Shown: one piece after another, positions 8,547 through 17,467 of the stretch
How positions within the stretch are numbered: position 1 is the first letter of the stretch
How the letters are laid out: every line of letters starts with the position of its first letter
DNA from: Candidatus Zhuqueibacterota bacterium
GTDB taxonomy: Bacteria > Zhuqueibacterota > Zhuqueibacteria > Residuimicrobiales > Oceaniaggregativiventaceae
Reading direction: 5' to 3'
Assembly (NCBI GenBank): GCA_014728115.1
Contig: WJME01000293.1
Location: 1 to 52,446 of the forward strand
DNA: 52,446 nucleotides
Notes under the pieces: generated by a model
Seen by the model: only the letters and a program-made list of their open reading frames with translations
What the model was told of the DNA's origin: nothing
Databases searched by the model: none
Position numbers and translations under genes: made by a program

Positions 8547-11012
8547 CTAGCGATACTCTAGCCACGCCGTGGCCCGGCAATCGCGGTTTGTGATAAACCG
8601 GATCCAGCGGGCCTGAATATTTTCCGGAAAGCTGAATTCGAATGTTTGCTTTGCAGCAACGGTAAAATGTCTGTAATCCATCCAGCGGCCGTGTCCGGAT
8701 GGATCGACCTGAAGGGTAAACACCACAGGCGTTGAAGCATCATGCGACAATGTCAAGTCGCGCTGGTCATAAAATGCGATGAGATAGGGATCAGAGGGCT
8801 CTTGAGCCCGCACCCGGGATTCTTTCCAGGGTCCTCCTCTGCCAGTGGGCTTGCCCAGTTTCCACAAATCATCGATCACCCCGGCCCAGACCGCAGCCTT
8901 GCCATCCTCAGAGTGTATGATATGAGAATTTTCGTTTGCCTGTTGCGGATCGAGGCCGGTCATGATGAGCATGCCGCGATACGAAGCATAATCATGGATG
9001 CGAAAATCATGCGAAGAAATGGGACGAATCTTGGCATAGCCATCGGCATTTTCCGCCGGCAGCTCATAAAAGGTGCCGTGACAATTGAACAGATCGCGTT
9101 CGGTGGCCACTTCGCGACAGATCCGCACACGGTTTTGATTGACCAGGGGAGTGAACGCCTGATCGCCCAGAGGCAGTCGCCAGCGCCGATTTTGATCGTC
9201 GATGATCAGGACAGAGGATTTTTGAATCTCGATCACCTTTTCCGGAACAGCAAATTTTTCCTGGATAAACGAGTGGGTTTCAGGATCCTGTTTCCTGACC
9301 AAATTCATTTCAGCATCCAGTTCGTAATATCCCAGATCTTTTGCCGACTCGTGATCAAAATGCATGGCTGCCATGCCCAATGCCCGGCGATCATCACCCA
9401 GTCCATAGAGCAATCCGCCATGTGAGAGCGGATTCTGTACCGATGCCAATCCGTCAAAGAGCTCATCCGGTTCAGATAGCCGACCCTCTGTATCTGCATA
9501 GGAAAAATGGATCGTGGCTGTACAGGGACTGTCGGGGATGCCCCGAATCCACTCTCCTTTTGTTTCAGGGTCAAATTGCAGCCAACCAGTCGTATTGGGC
9601 AATACGGTCAAAGCTTCAAGAGTCTCCCAGGTGTTGTTTCCCAAACGATCGAGTTCAAAGGTGAAATTCACGGGTCCCTCTGCATCGCTTTTTATCCATA
9701 CACAGCGTTTGGGCCAGCCTGCAAATAGAAACGGTTCGGAAGGCTGATGGGCAGCGACAGGTTCTTCCAGCCAAACCGCGCCGTTAGCGGTAATGGGTCC
9801 CAGTTGATCCGGCATGTCTGTTGGGGTAAACCATAGATTGGAATTGGATTGTCCGGGGCCGCTGACACCTCCCTTGGCCTGACGTTTATTCAGAAACTCT
9901 CGTTGTGCCGAATCATCGCAACCGAAAACCAATCGGTCGTTCCAGCGGCAGAAATCTCCGATGACCTTGAGATAGGCCGAACACGGCCGGATGCCGGCAG
10001 AGCGATCGGGTGTGAAATCATCCGGAAATGTCCAAAACATGCCATGCATGGTCATGAGATATTCAGATCGGTCAGGTGTTCCTATGTCACGAATCCGGGG
10101 CCATTCGGTATTCCAGCCATGCGCACCGTCATAGCTGTGGCTGGCCTTGGGCAGTCTGTAAAATGACCATTCGTCCTCATACCGAACCCCCAGCAAGAGT
10201 GATTTGTGATCCCAGCCAGTGGCCCAGATGGGATCGGTCGCCGGATTCTTGTTGCCATAGATGCCCCCCGGACCGGTAACCTCACAAAACTGGTTGCGGC
10301 GGACAAGCGTCCAGGTTACGCCATCCCATTCCGAAAGCGAACCGGATTCGACATCAAACTGTTTCAGGGCTTGTTCCCCTTTTTCACCGTTATTGGCATA
10401 GACAAGCACCCCCTGGCCGGTATAGGCGCCTTTGCCATGGGCACCGGGCAGTTCGGCAAGGGGTTTCTCAGCCAAATCTTGCCTGGGATCATTTTCCTGG
10501 ATATGATTGTCACGATAAAGACAATTGACCTCCAGAGAACGGACGTCCACCTCGTAAAACCCCTCTTCCATGGTGGCATAATATATTTTATTTGCAGGAT
10601 CAGTCAAGTGCCTGGCATTGGCGGTATGTCTGCCCGGCATCACCTCATAAGGAATAACCCGGACGCTGCCGTCCCTGTCGATAGCATAAGGGCCGATAAA
10701 CAGCTGCCGGCTTTCTGTATGAATCATGCGGTTTGCCGGCGTACCGCCGATACTTTGTGGATGAACGATCTGCTGCAAATCCGGAGTGATTTCATAGAGC
10801 TTGTCAGAAGAGCCATAGGGAAAATGCGGACCATAGGTAATGACCCACAACTGTCCGGCCCACGTCACCACAGCCCCGGTGCCACATTCTCCCTCATCGT
10901 TGTAATAAGCGAGATGGGGATAGATACCGCTGAACTGCAAGGCCTGGGTTGAATAAAGTTGGGGGATCTGGATCAAAAAAAGTCCGGAGAGGATTATCAA
11001 GCGTGTTTTCAT
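8547..11012 (-). CDS. Large secreted protein of unknown function with an internal duplicated module
   Basis: 821 residues, with a signal peptide (MKTRLIILSGLFLIQIPQLYS). I do not recognise the family. The first 400 residues have beta-propeller-like repeats of short strands with turns such as AGQLWVITYGP and PANKIYYATMEEGFYEVD. About 85 residues ending near residue 505 are repeated, diverged, at the C-terminus. The two share the pattern PSxPFLFA, then FTxxxDxxGxxxW, then TV, then WIRxIxxxxCxAT and Y. These modules look like beta-sandwich domains attached to secreted enzymes. Neighbouring phosphoesterase and sulfatase genes suggest a role in extracellular polysaccharide handling, which is inference only. 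The ATG follows AGGTCGAATTC. Confidence 0.6.
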   Translation of the reverse strand: MKTRLIILSGLFLIQIPQLYSTQALQFSGIYPHLAYYNDEGECGTGAVVTWAGQLWVITYGPHFPYGSSDKLYEITPDLQQIVHPQSIGGTPANRMIHTESRQLFIGPYAIDRDGSVRVIPYEVMPGRHTANARHLTDPANKIYYATMEEGFYEVDVRSLEVNCLYRDNHIQENDPRQDLAEKPLAELPGAHGKGAYTGQGVLVYANNGEKGEQALKQFDVESGSLSEWDGVTWTLVRRNQFCEVTGPGGIYGNKNPATDPIWATGWDHKSLLLGVRYEDEWSFYRLPKASHSYDGAHGWNTEWPRIRDIGTPDRSEYLMTMHGMFWTFPDDFTPDRSAGIRPCSAYLKVIGDFCRWNDRLVFGCDDSAQREFLNKRQAKGGVSGPGQSNSNLWFTPTDMPDQLGPITANGAVWLEEPVAAHQPSEPFLFAGWPKRCVWIKSDAEGPVNFTFELDRLGNNTWETLEALTVLPNTTGWLQFDPETKGEWIRGIPDSPCTATIHFSYADTEGRLSEPDELFDGLASVQNPLSHGGLLYGLGDDRRALGMAAMHFDHESAKDLGYYELDAEMNLVRKQDPETHSFIQEKFAVPEKVIEIQKSSVLIIDDQNRRWRLPLGDQAFTPLVNQNRVRICREVATERDLFNCHGTFYELPAENADGYAKIRPISSHDFRIHDYASYRGMLIMTGLDPQQANENSHIIHSEDGKAAVWAGVIDDLWKLGKPTGRGGPWKESRVRAQEPSDPYLIAFYDQRDLTLSHDASTPVVFTLQVDPSGHGRWMDYRHFTVAAKQTFEFSFPENIQARWIRFITNRDCRATAWLEYR

Positions 11013-11097
11013 GAATTCGACCTAATCATTCTGATAAATTCAAAAATTTACAAGCGGGTTATCGTTCGTGAAAAAGTTGAAAATGGATAAGTTTGTT

Positions 11098-11571
11098 TCA
11101 ATCCGAACGATTGGCAGGAATCTTTAGTCCGGCCCCCTTGTATATCAATCCTTTTTGAGCGAGAATTTTCATTTGCTTTGCATTTCGCGTAAAGGTTGTT
11201 CCACTCGTCGGGATCCATATAAAATCAGCCTGAAAGACAACTAGACGTTTTCCTTGACGATCTAGCCAATTCTTTAACCACTCTAATTTATTCAAAACCA
11301 CATTTATTTCGCTATCACCACTCGGATGAATTTCCACCCAGTAGAGATGTTCGCGGTTTCGATTAGAGTGTTTATATGCGATAACATAATCCCACCGTGA
11401 GGCATTAGGTTCACACTTTTTCAAGCTCGTGTCAATATCAACGCTTCCTTTTAAATCGAAGGTATTAGCTGACTCGATGCGAGCTCTGTCCTTTTTTTTG
11501 AGCGCTTGAAGGCCAACCTGCCATGATTGTTCGAGGTGTGGTGTAGTGCTAACCGCCTGCTTAAAATCCAT
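11098..11571 (-). CDS. Small partner protein of the second ATPase cassette, candidate nuclease-like effector
   Basis: 157 residues from the ATG at 11571. The frame is open further upstream but lies inside the ATPase gene, and AAAGGTGA just before this ATG is the ribosome binding site. It starts 4 bases after the ATPase stop. I do not recognise a named family. The middle reads SRWDYVIAY, then LYWVEIHPSGDSEIN, then a helix LNKLEWLKNWL, then LVVFQADFIW. A conserved-looking Asp followed by a strand ending in V-E-x-H and then a helix is reminiscent of PD-(D/E)XK nucleases with His in place of Lys. That is a weak inference. Tight coupling to the ATPase suggests it is the effector or a specificity partner. 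Confidence 0.6.
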   Translation of the reverse strand: MDFKQAVSTTPHLEQSWQVGLQALKKKDRARIESANTFDLKGSVDIDTSLKKCEPNASRWDYVIAYKHSNRNREHLYWVEIHPSGDSEINVVLNKLEWLKNWLDRQGKRLVVFQADFIWIPTSGTTFTRNAKQMKILAQKGLIYKGAGLKIPANRSD

Positions 11572-11575
11572 ATAT

Positions 11576-12724
11576 TCACCTTTTTGCCTCATTAACCGCT
11601 TGCGCCACGAGTTCATTTGCCCGGCCACTGAATTCCACGAGTCCCCCCCAATCGGATTCTGCATCTCTATCCGACGCAGGGTCGAGATTGGAAATGTCAA
11701 CAGTGTATCCGGAAGAACGATCAAAGTAATAGACGTTGTAAACTTTATTCATCATACTTTCGGCAAGTTCCTTCATGGGTTGAGAAGGATTTACATCAAA
11801 AAGGCGCAAAAAGGCTTCAGGCCTGGCACTATTTTCAGCGAGTCGTTTTACCGCCCAAAGCGCGTCCAAAACTTGGGGCGAGTGAGTGGACAAACAGACT
11901 TTATAGCCACGCAATAATAATTCAAAGACAAAAAGCAGTACGACGGAAATCGCATGTGGATGGAGTCCCATCTCAATTTCTTCCAAAACCACCCATTTTA
12001 TTTTATTTTTCATGGCTACTCTAGAGGGAGGCATCAGCCAGTATAACCCCAGTAAAAGAGGTACAAATTCTCGTTGACCGGCTGACCAGACCATATAGGG
12101 CAAAGCATTTCCATTTTGTTCAGCACCAAGCACCAACCGTTTTTGTGATCTCAATTTATCGATATTTAAAGAGTAATTTGAAAATATATGCTTTTGCAGC
12201 AGATCACGCATTTCCTTCTTAAGACGGCCTTGTTGAGGAAAAAGATTATCACTAGATCTCAGCTCCTGTTCCATCAAAATTCTTAGTTTTTCGCTAAACT
12301 CGCGTACAATGAAAGGATCACCTGATGAGTAATCTGTAAAAGGCCGCGGCCAGCCATCCCGTAGCGCTAACACACGCTGAGCAGGGATAAAAAACAGAGA
12401 TTCGTGCTTGCTTTTCTGCATACGAGCCGCCTTATTTGACAAGTCGATCGTGGTACCCCTCCATTGAATCTGGGTATTGTTTTTATATAGAGAGTGCATC
12501 CCCTCACCAAAATAGACATTGAGAAATTTATTCAGGTCTCGTTCCCAATCCAGACCATACCGGTTCAATTCCTGTTGAATTTGTCCATAGTCTAAAAGCA
12601 ATTTCAAGAGTTGTAAGACAATACTCTTGCCAGAGGCTTGAGGACCAACGAGAACTGTAAGATCGCCAAAATTCAAATGGGCTTGATTAATTTGACCGAA
12701 ATTTTTCACTTCTAATTGAGACAT
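11576..12724 (-). CDS. AAA/ABC-type ATPase (AAA_21-like) of the second two-gene cassette
   Basis: 382 residues from the ATG at 12724, which has AGGAG six bases upstream. Walker A is GPQASGKS (about 28-35). The signature region is WSAGQREFVPLLLGLYW, Walker B is WVVLEEIEMGLHPHA with a double Glu, and the switch is STHSPQVLDAL with the His present. It lacks membrane segments and a transporter-type arrangement, so it is a soluble ATPase of the OLD/SMC-like type used in defence and DNA-repair modules. It is clearly different in sequence from the ATPase at 4617. The small partner gene begins 4 bases after its stop. A promoter must lie in the 60 bases between it and the sulfatase stop at 12786, unless it is read through from the sulfatase. 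Confidence 0.75.
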   Translation of the reverse strand: MSQLEVKNFGQINQAHLNFGDLTVLVGPQASGKSIVLQLLKLLLDYGQIQQELNRYGLDWERDLNKFLNVYFGEGMHSLYKNNTQIQWRGTTIDLSNKAARMQKSKHESLFFIPAQRVLALRDGWPRPFTDYSSGDPFIVREFSEKLRILMEQELRSSDNLFPQQGRLKKEMRDLLQKHIFSNYSLNIDKLRSQKRLVLGAEQNGNALPYMVWSAGQREFVPLLLGLYWLMPPSRVAMKNKIKWVVLEEIEMGLHPHAISVVLLFVFELLLRGYKVCLSTHSPQVLDALWAVKRLAENSARPEAFLRLFDVNPSQPMKELAESMMNKVYNVYYFDRSSGYTVDISNLDPASDRDAESDWGGLVEFSGRANELVAQAVNEAKR

Positions 12725-12785
12725 CACTATCTCCTATGATCGCGAGAAATATATATAAAATAGAAAACTTTAAGTATTACTTTGC

Positions 12786-14216
12786 CTAGTTTCGATCCGG
12801 ATGCCTGCCCCATTCGTCTGCCCGCTCAGGATCATAATCGGGATTCGGCACTGGCATGCTGGCATTCACAGAAATCCGCCACTCTGCCAGGAGTTGCTGT
12901 AACTCTTTGGCTTTGGCCGGTTCACTGGATGCCAGATTTTGATTTTCGCCCATATCCTTATGGATGTCATATAACTCTATATGATTGTCATCATAGAATT
13001 CGATCAACTTCCAGTCGCCCCGGCGCACGGCTCCGGCCGGTACAGAATGGTGATAGTGCGGATAGTGCCAAAAAATCGCTTGCCGTTCAGGTTCACCCGA
13101 CTGATCCAACAACGGCACAAGACTCTGGCCATCCAATTCCTGGTCTTGCGGTGGCTCACACTCTGCCAGCTCTAAAAATGTCGGATAAAAATCAACGCTG
13201 GTCACAGGTACCGCACATTCGCTGCCTGCCTCGACAAGCCGTGGATAGCGAATGATCAGCGGAACGCGAATGCCTCCTTCGTATAGCGTGCCCTTTTCAT
13301 CGCGCAAAGGAGCATTGGTAGATACGACCGGCCCTTGTTCGTCGTACCGCTGGCGCAATCCACCATTGTCGGAAAAAAACACCAGCACCGTATCCCTGGT
13401 CAGTTGCAGTTCATCCAGTTTATTCATGATCCGGCCGACACTGTGATCCACATGCTCGACCATGGCTGCATAAACCGGATTGTTCACCCCGGTTTCGGGT
13501 TTAGCTTTTTGTTCATATTTACGAATCAATGCCTCCCGGGCCTGCAATGGAATGTGCACGGCATAATGATTGAGAAACAGGCAGAAAGGCTTTTCTGTAT
13601 TTTCCTGCAGAAATTGTTCACCCAGTCCGGTGATGACCTCGGCATAATAATCATTCTCATCTAGCTCCAATGAGGCCGAGTTCCTGGGACCAAAATGACC
13701 ACCCCAGAATTCGATATAATCGTCAAAGCCTTGTTTATCACCGCTATACTCTGGTCCCCGGCCACAGTGCCATTTACCAAAGGCAGCAGTGGCATAGCCC
13801 TTTGTTTTGAGTGATTCGGCAAGGGTCATGATTTCCAGGGGCATGTATTGCTGTTCATTTACGGGCACGCGCAATTTTTCATAGGGTCGCCAGTGACCCG
13901 GGATAAAGTCGGTCAAGCCCAGACGCGCCGGATATTGGCCGCTATAAATGCTCGCTCGTGTGGGCGAGCAAACCGGACAAGCGGCATAAGCATCGGTGAA
14001 TCGCATGCCCTGGCTGGCAAGGCTGTCGATATTTGGGGTCTCGTGAAAGGTATTGCCATAACATCCGGGATCCGGCCATCCCAGATCATCCACCAGGATA
14101 AACACGAAATTGGGGTTTCGCGCCGGTCCGGAACATGCGAACATCCCACTCATCACTCCGCTCATACCGGTTCCCCAACCGGCCATCAGTGTTTTCAAAA
14201 ATGTTCGTCGTTGCAT
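12786..14216 (-). CDS. Exported sulfatase (arylsulfatase type, formylglycine-dependent)
   Basis: 476 residues. It begins with an RR-type signal (MQRRTFLKTLMAGWG) containing a Cys at 28 that could be lipidated. Sulfatase motifs are complete: VDDLGWPD for calcium, CSPTRASIYSGQYPARLG with Cys83 as the residue converted to formylglycine (CxPxR), GKWHCG, and FFSDNGG. Such enzymes remove sulfate esters from sugars or small molecules in the periplasm. Maturation needs a sulfatase-modifying enzyme, which is not in the window. AAGGAG stands before the ATG. The nearby GH5, esterase and GH3 genes suggest sulfated polysaccharide as substrate. Confidence 0.9.
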   Translation of the reverse strand: MQRRTFLKTLMAGWGTGMSGVMSGMFACSGPARNPNFVFILVDDLGWPDPGCYGNTFHETPNIDSLASQGMRFTDAYAACPVCSPTRASIYSGQYPARLGLTDFIPGHWRPYEKLRVPVNEQQYMPLEIMTLAESLKTKGYATAAFGKWHCGRGPEYSGDKQGFDDYIEFWGGHFGPRNSASLELDENDYYAEVITGLGEQFLQENTEKPFCLFLNHYAVHIPLQAREALIRKYEQKAKPETGVNNPVYAAMVEHVDHSVGRIMNKLDELQLTRDTVLVFFSDNGGLRQRYDEQGPVVSTNAPLRDEKGTLYEGGIRVPLIIRYPRLVEAGSECAVPVTSVDFYPTFLELAECEPPQDQELDGQSLVPLLDQSGEPERQAIFWHYPHYHHSVPAGAVRRGDWKLIEFYDDNHIELYDIHKDMGENQNLASSEPAKAKELQQLLAEWRISVNASMPVPNPDYDPERADEWGRHPDRN

Positions 14217-14279
14217 AGCAACTCCTTTTCAGGTTTTGTTTCATTCCAAAGCATTCCTTTTCCGAAACATTATATTGAG

Positions 14280-14624
14280 TCACTCTTGTCCAAAATAGAT
14301 TTTATAGACCCTTATGTGATAACCACAGAGATCGGAGAGGACCACTGAGAAAATAATAAAAAAAAACTAAAAATTAATTCTGACTCGATAAAACTAAGGC
14401 ATTATCAGTTTTGCACCAAAGCACTTGAAAACAGTAGAGCTTGTTTCCTTAGAAATTTTTGGTGCTAATGATATGATGATGAGATATCTTTAAGTATATT
14501 CTCTGTGCCCTCTCTGTTCTGTGGTGAATTCTTTTGACCTGTTTTTAGGGTTTATCTGCAAATACTTGGTCTAGTATTTTCAACTTGGAATTCTGATTTT
14601 CCTGACTATTTTGGACAGCAGTGA
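14280..14624. repeat. Nested inverted-repeat element (MITE-like or decayed palindrome)
   Basis: This fills most of the 540-base gap between the divergent sulfatase and DHS-like genes. The outer arms are TCACTCTTGTCCAAAATAG (14280-14298) and CTATTTTGGACAGCAGTGA (14606-14624), complementary at 17 of 19 positions. The middle arms begin ACCACAGA (14322) and end TCTGTGGT (14525), with further imperfect pairing over about 25 bases. An inner pair is GCACCAAA (14413) and TTTTTGGTGC (about 14456-14465). The centre is A+T-rich and codes for nothing visible. The ACCACAGAG...GAGAGG type of sequence resembles intergenic repeats dispersed in many environmental genomes. No transposase or target duplication is evident. 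Confidence 0.6.
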
Positions 14625-14753
14625 TATAGAGTAGAAATCAAGATTACTTAAAAATACCAAATCAATTTGAAATTCCAATATCTTTTTAATATATTTGAGG
14701 TTATTAATCTACCCTCACCCGTTCAATCGTGAAAAATGATATTGGGAGTTGCC

Positions 14754-15869
14754 ATGCCTTTTGATCGAATCGACAGCAAGAATATCCTCGTGCATCCAAT
14801 AGCGAACCGCAAGAGCAAGACCCAGATCCTCGAGGTAGCTGCAAATCCGGATACCCCGGCACCAAAACTAGCGGACAAGAATCAGACACATGTGGATGAT
14901 TTTGCGCGGTATATTCTGCAGGCAAGAGAAAGAGGCGCATCCGTAATGCTGGCGTTTGGTGCTCATCTCGTCAAGAATGGCGCAGCTCCCCTGGTGATCC
15001 GCATGATGGAGCGGGGATGGGTGACGCATGTAGCAGGCAATGGTGCCTGTGGTATTCACGACTGGGAATTCGCGTATTTGGGTCGTTCGGAAGAAGATGT
15101 GCGTGCCAACGTCGAAACCGGTTCGTTCGGAACGTGGAACGAAACCGGATACTTTATCAATCTTGCTGTTCTTCTCGGAGCCATGCAAGGCATGGGATAC
15201 GGTGAATCGCTGGGGCGATTGATTCTCGATGAACAATTGACGATCCCATCCCGCGCTTCTCTTGAACAAGACATCCTGAAATATCTGGAACATTCTGACC
15301 GGGACATAGCTCCTCTGGCCGAAGCGTTGGACAGCCTGAAACGTCTCGACCTGGCATCCGGCATCAGAACGATTCCCCATCCGAACAAAGCTCTCTCTAT
15401 TTTTGGCCAGGCCGCCCGTCTGGGTGTACCGGCGACCATCCACCCCGGGATCGGCTATGATATTATCTACAACCATCCTTTTGCCAATGGCGCGGCCCTG
15501 GGCCGGGGAGCCCATATCGATTATGAAATTTTTGTCAATTCTGTTGGTAATTTGACAAATGGTGTATTTCTTTCTGTTGGATCCGCGATCATGGCGCCAC
15601 AGGTATTTGAAAAATCGGTTTCGTTGGCCAACAATTTTGCGCTGCAAGAGGGAAAACAAATATTGCACGATTTTCATATTCTGGTGGATGACTTGCAGGA
15701 ATCGGTATGGGACTGGACGCAAGGCGAGCCACCCAAGAGCTCGCCGGATTATTATCTGCGGTTCCTCAAATCTTTTAACCGTATGGGAGGCAAAACACAC
15801 TATATTGCCGAAGATAACAGAGCATTGCTTCACAACCTCGTTCAAAGATTGGAAGAATGGGGTTCCTGA
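14754..15869 (+). CDS. Deoxyhypusine-synthase-like protein of unknown substrate
   Basis: 371 residues from the ATG at 14754, which is preceded by GGGAG. An in-frame ATG at 14736 lacks a site. The protein is soluble with no signal peptide. Segments such as VTHVAGNGACGIHDWEFAYLG, then a Rossmann-like GYGESLG and VPATIHPGIGYDIIYNHP, resemble the NAD-binding fold of deoxyhypusine synthase and its bacterial homologues. Eukaryotic enzymes transfer an aminobutyl group to a lysine. Many bacterial relatives act on other substrates such as homospermidine, or are uncharacterised. The catalytic Lys region could not be assigned. Its last 28 bases overlap the convergent MscS gene. Confidence 0.45.
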   Translation: MPFDRIDSKNILVHPIANRKSKTQILEVAANPDTPAPKLADKNQTHVDDFARYILQARERGASVMLAFGAHLVKNGAAPLVIRMMERGWVTHVAGNGACGIHDWEFAYLGRSEEDVRANVETGSFGTWNETGYFINLAVLLGAMQGMGYGESLGRLILDEQLTIPSRASLEQDILKYLEHSDRDIAPLAEALDSLKRLDLASGIRTIPHPNKALSIFGQAARLGVPATIHPGIGYDIIYNHPFANGAALGRGAHIDYEIFVNSVGNLTNGVFLSVGSAIMAPQVFEKSVSLANNFALQEGKQILHDFHILVDDLQESVWDWTQGEPPKSSPDYYLRFLKSFNRMGGKTHYIAEDNRALLHNLVQRLEEWGS

Positions 15870-16693
15870 CCAGAGGATCCGGAGGGTTGCTCATGCCGGA
15901 TGTTAAGATCGCTTTCAAAATGGACTGTCCGTTGCGGAAAGGGGATTTGAATTCCCTGAGTTTCTAGAGTGGTTTTAATTTTCCACAACAATTCCATCCG
16001 CACCCCGTACCATTCTGTCACCGGGCACCAGATTCGGGCAGCAAGATTGACAGAATTATCCCCCAACGTATCCACAAACACCTGGGAAGCCGGATTTTTG
16101 AGAACCAGAGGATGATCGTCTAAAAGGTTTTTGATGATCTTTATCGCCTTGTCAGCATCATCGCGATAGCGAATGCCAATGTTATAATCGAATCGACGCA
16201 CAATGTTTGCCGTGAGATTGATAATATTGCTGGTAAAAACGCGTTCGTTAGGAACACGAATATATAATCCGTCATAGGTCCGTATAATGGTGGATAAAAT
16301 ACGGATATCATCGACAAAACCGACTGTACCGTCGATATTTACCTGTTGACCGATACGAATGGGGCGCTCGGCGATGAGAAAAAGTCCGGAGATCAGATTG
16401 CTGACAATATTCTGACTGGCAAAGCCCAGAATCAGACCGGTAATTCCTCCTGCAACCAGCAGACCTGAAAGCTTGATACTGAGCATGGGCAGGGCCACGG
16501 CAATCGCAATGAGAATGATCGTATAGCTGATCAACTTGCGAAGCAGATCGAGGTGATAGGCCTTGACTTTGTCTTTAAGATTGCGTCGCAAGCTGAGGGT
16601 GACCATACGTTCCAATAAAAAAGCAGCCAGAAAAACACCCAGCACAATAATGACATCCAGAACCGTGACATCCTTGTAGAGAATATGATCCAT
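15842..16693 (-). CDS. Small-conductance mechanosensitive channel (MscS family)
   Basis: 283 residues from the ATG at 16693. Upstream GGGGGATCTG is the binding site, and TGATG overlaps the preceding stop. Three TM helices occupy about 8-27, 55-75 and 80-110. The pore-lining TM3 shows the Gly/Ala pattern GGITGLILGFASQNIVSNLI, followed by the beta domain (RPIRIGQQVNIDGTVGFVDDI) and a C-terminal alpha/beta domain. The channel opens on membrane tension and releases solutes in hypo-osmotic shock. It is translationally coupled to the DUF432 gene. Its end overlaps the convergent DHS-like gene by 28 bases. Confidence 0.9.
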   Translation of the reverse strand: MDHILYKDVTVLDVIIVLGVFLAAFLLERMVTLSLRRNLKDKVKAYHLDLLRKLISYTIILIAIAVALPMLSIKLSGLLVAGGITGLILGFASQNIVSNLISGLFLIAERPIRIGQQVNIDGTVGFVDDIRILSTIIRTYDGLYIRVPNERVFTSNIINLTANIVRRFDYNIGIRYRDDADKAIKIIKNLLDDHPLVLKNPASQVFVDTLGDNSVNLAARIWCPVTEWYGVRMELLWKIKTTLETQGIQIPFPQRTVHFESDLNIRHEQPSGSSGQEPHSSNL

Positions 16694-17409
16694 CAGATCC
16701 CCCATTCCATGACAAATTTCTGGCTGATGCCGGGCAGCCGTCGTGTGCGAAATTGCTGTATCGCTTTCTGAGTGTCTTTATACAAAGGAGAGTCGCTCAT
16801 TTGGGTCTCGGCGAGGCCCTCCTGGGTAATGGTCATTGTAGCTCGCATCATGGCGCTTTGCTGCCCAAAAAAGATCGTCATATGAAAGGCGCTGAGAAGG
16901 GTTTGAGTAACCTGTACCCAGGTCCCGGTCCGGTTTTGCAGTAAAAGTTCGACCAACATGCGATCGGGGGTTTCAGATTCCGGTTCCTGCACCCACACAG
17001 GGGTATTGAAATATTTGCAAATCATCCCATCATGTACCTGACCATACAGGGTAAATTTTTGTTTGGAACAGCTGATGACATCGAGCAGATCCAGGGAACG
17101 CAAAGAATGACGATTGCCTACATAAACACCTACCTCGAGCGGAGCACTGACAAATATACGTTTATCCTTGCGAGGCTCCAGCCAAAGTGGAGACTCGAAT
17201 TCCAAAAGCAAGAGTGACGTCAGCTCTTTGGGTGTCAACAACGGCTCGACAGGCGCCAAAAAGCATTCGATTTTTTCTGTAAGGATCATTCGCTCTGTCT
17301 CTTTATCATCCTTGATGCGCTTGTATAGCCAATGGGAATCGAGCGTTTCAAATGCCAATCGCTCTCCTCCGATAGGAATTTCTGCAGGCAATTCGTGCCA
17401 TCCAAACAT
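16693..17409 (-). CDS. DUF432-type protein coupled to MscS
   Basis: 238 residues from the ATG at 17409 (MFGWHELP), chosen because AAGAGG lies just before it. The frame is open to 17442. The protein is soluble and beta-rich, without signal peptide or TM segment. The start FGWHELPAEIPIGGERLAFE and the EFESPLWLEPRKDKRIFVSAP region fit DUF432, a family without known function often found beside mechanosensitive channels. The stop codon overlaps the MscS start, which supports a shared role, perhaps in modulating the channel. The family call is from recognition by eye. Confidence 0.55.
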   Translation of the reverse strand: MFGWHELPAEIPIGGERLAFETLDSHWLYKRIKDDKETERMILTEKIECFLAPVEPLLTPKELTSLLLLEFESPLWLEPRKDKRIFVSAPLEVGVYVGNRHSLRSLDLLDVISCSKQKFTLYGQVHDGMICKYFNTPVWVQEPESETPDRMLVELLLQNRTGTWVQVTQTLLSAFHMTIFFGQQSAMMRATMTITQEGLAETQMSDSPLYKDTQKAIQQFRTRRLPGISQKFVMEWGI

Positions 17410-17467
17410 TTTAACCTCTTTGTGAGCCATAGAGAGACCCAAAGCAGTCAGACCCGGGCTCTAGCTG

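Noticed and set aside
10206..10952. Plus-strand open frame of 248 codons
   Set aside because: It is antisense to the 8547-11012 gene, whose signal peptide and repeated modules show the true frame.
14868..15845. Minus-strand open frame of 325 codons
   Set aside because: It is antisense to the deoxyhypusine-synthase-like gene, which has a proper start site and family-like motifs.
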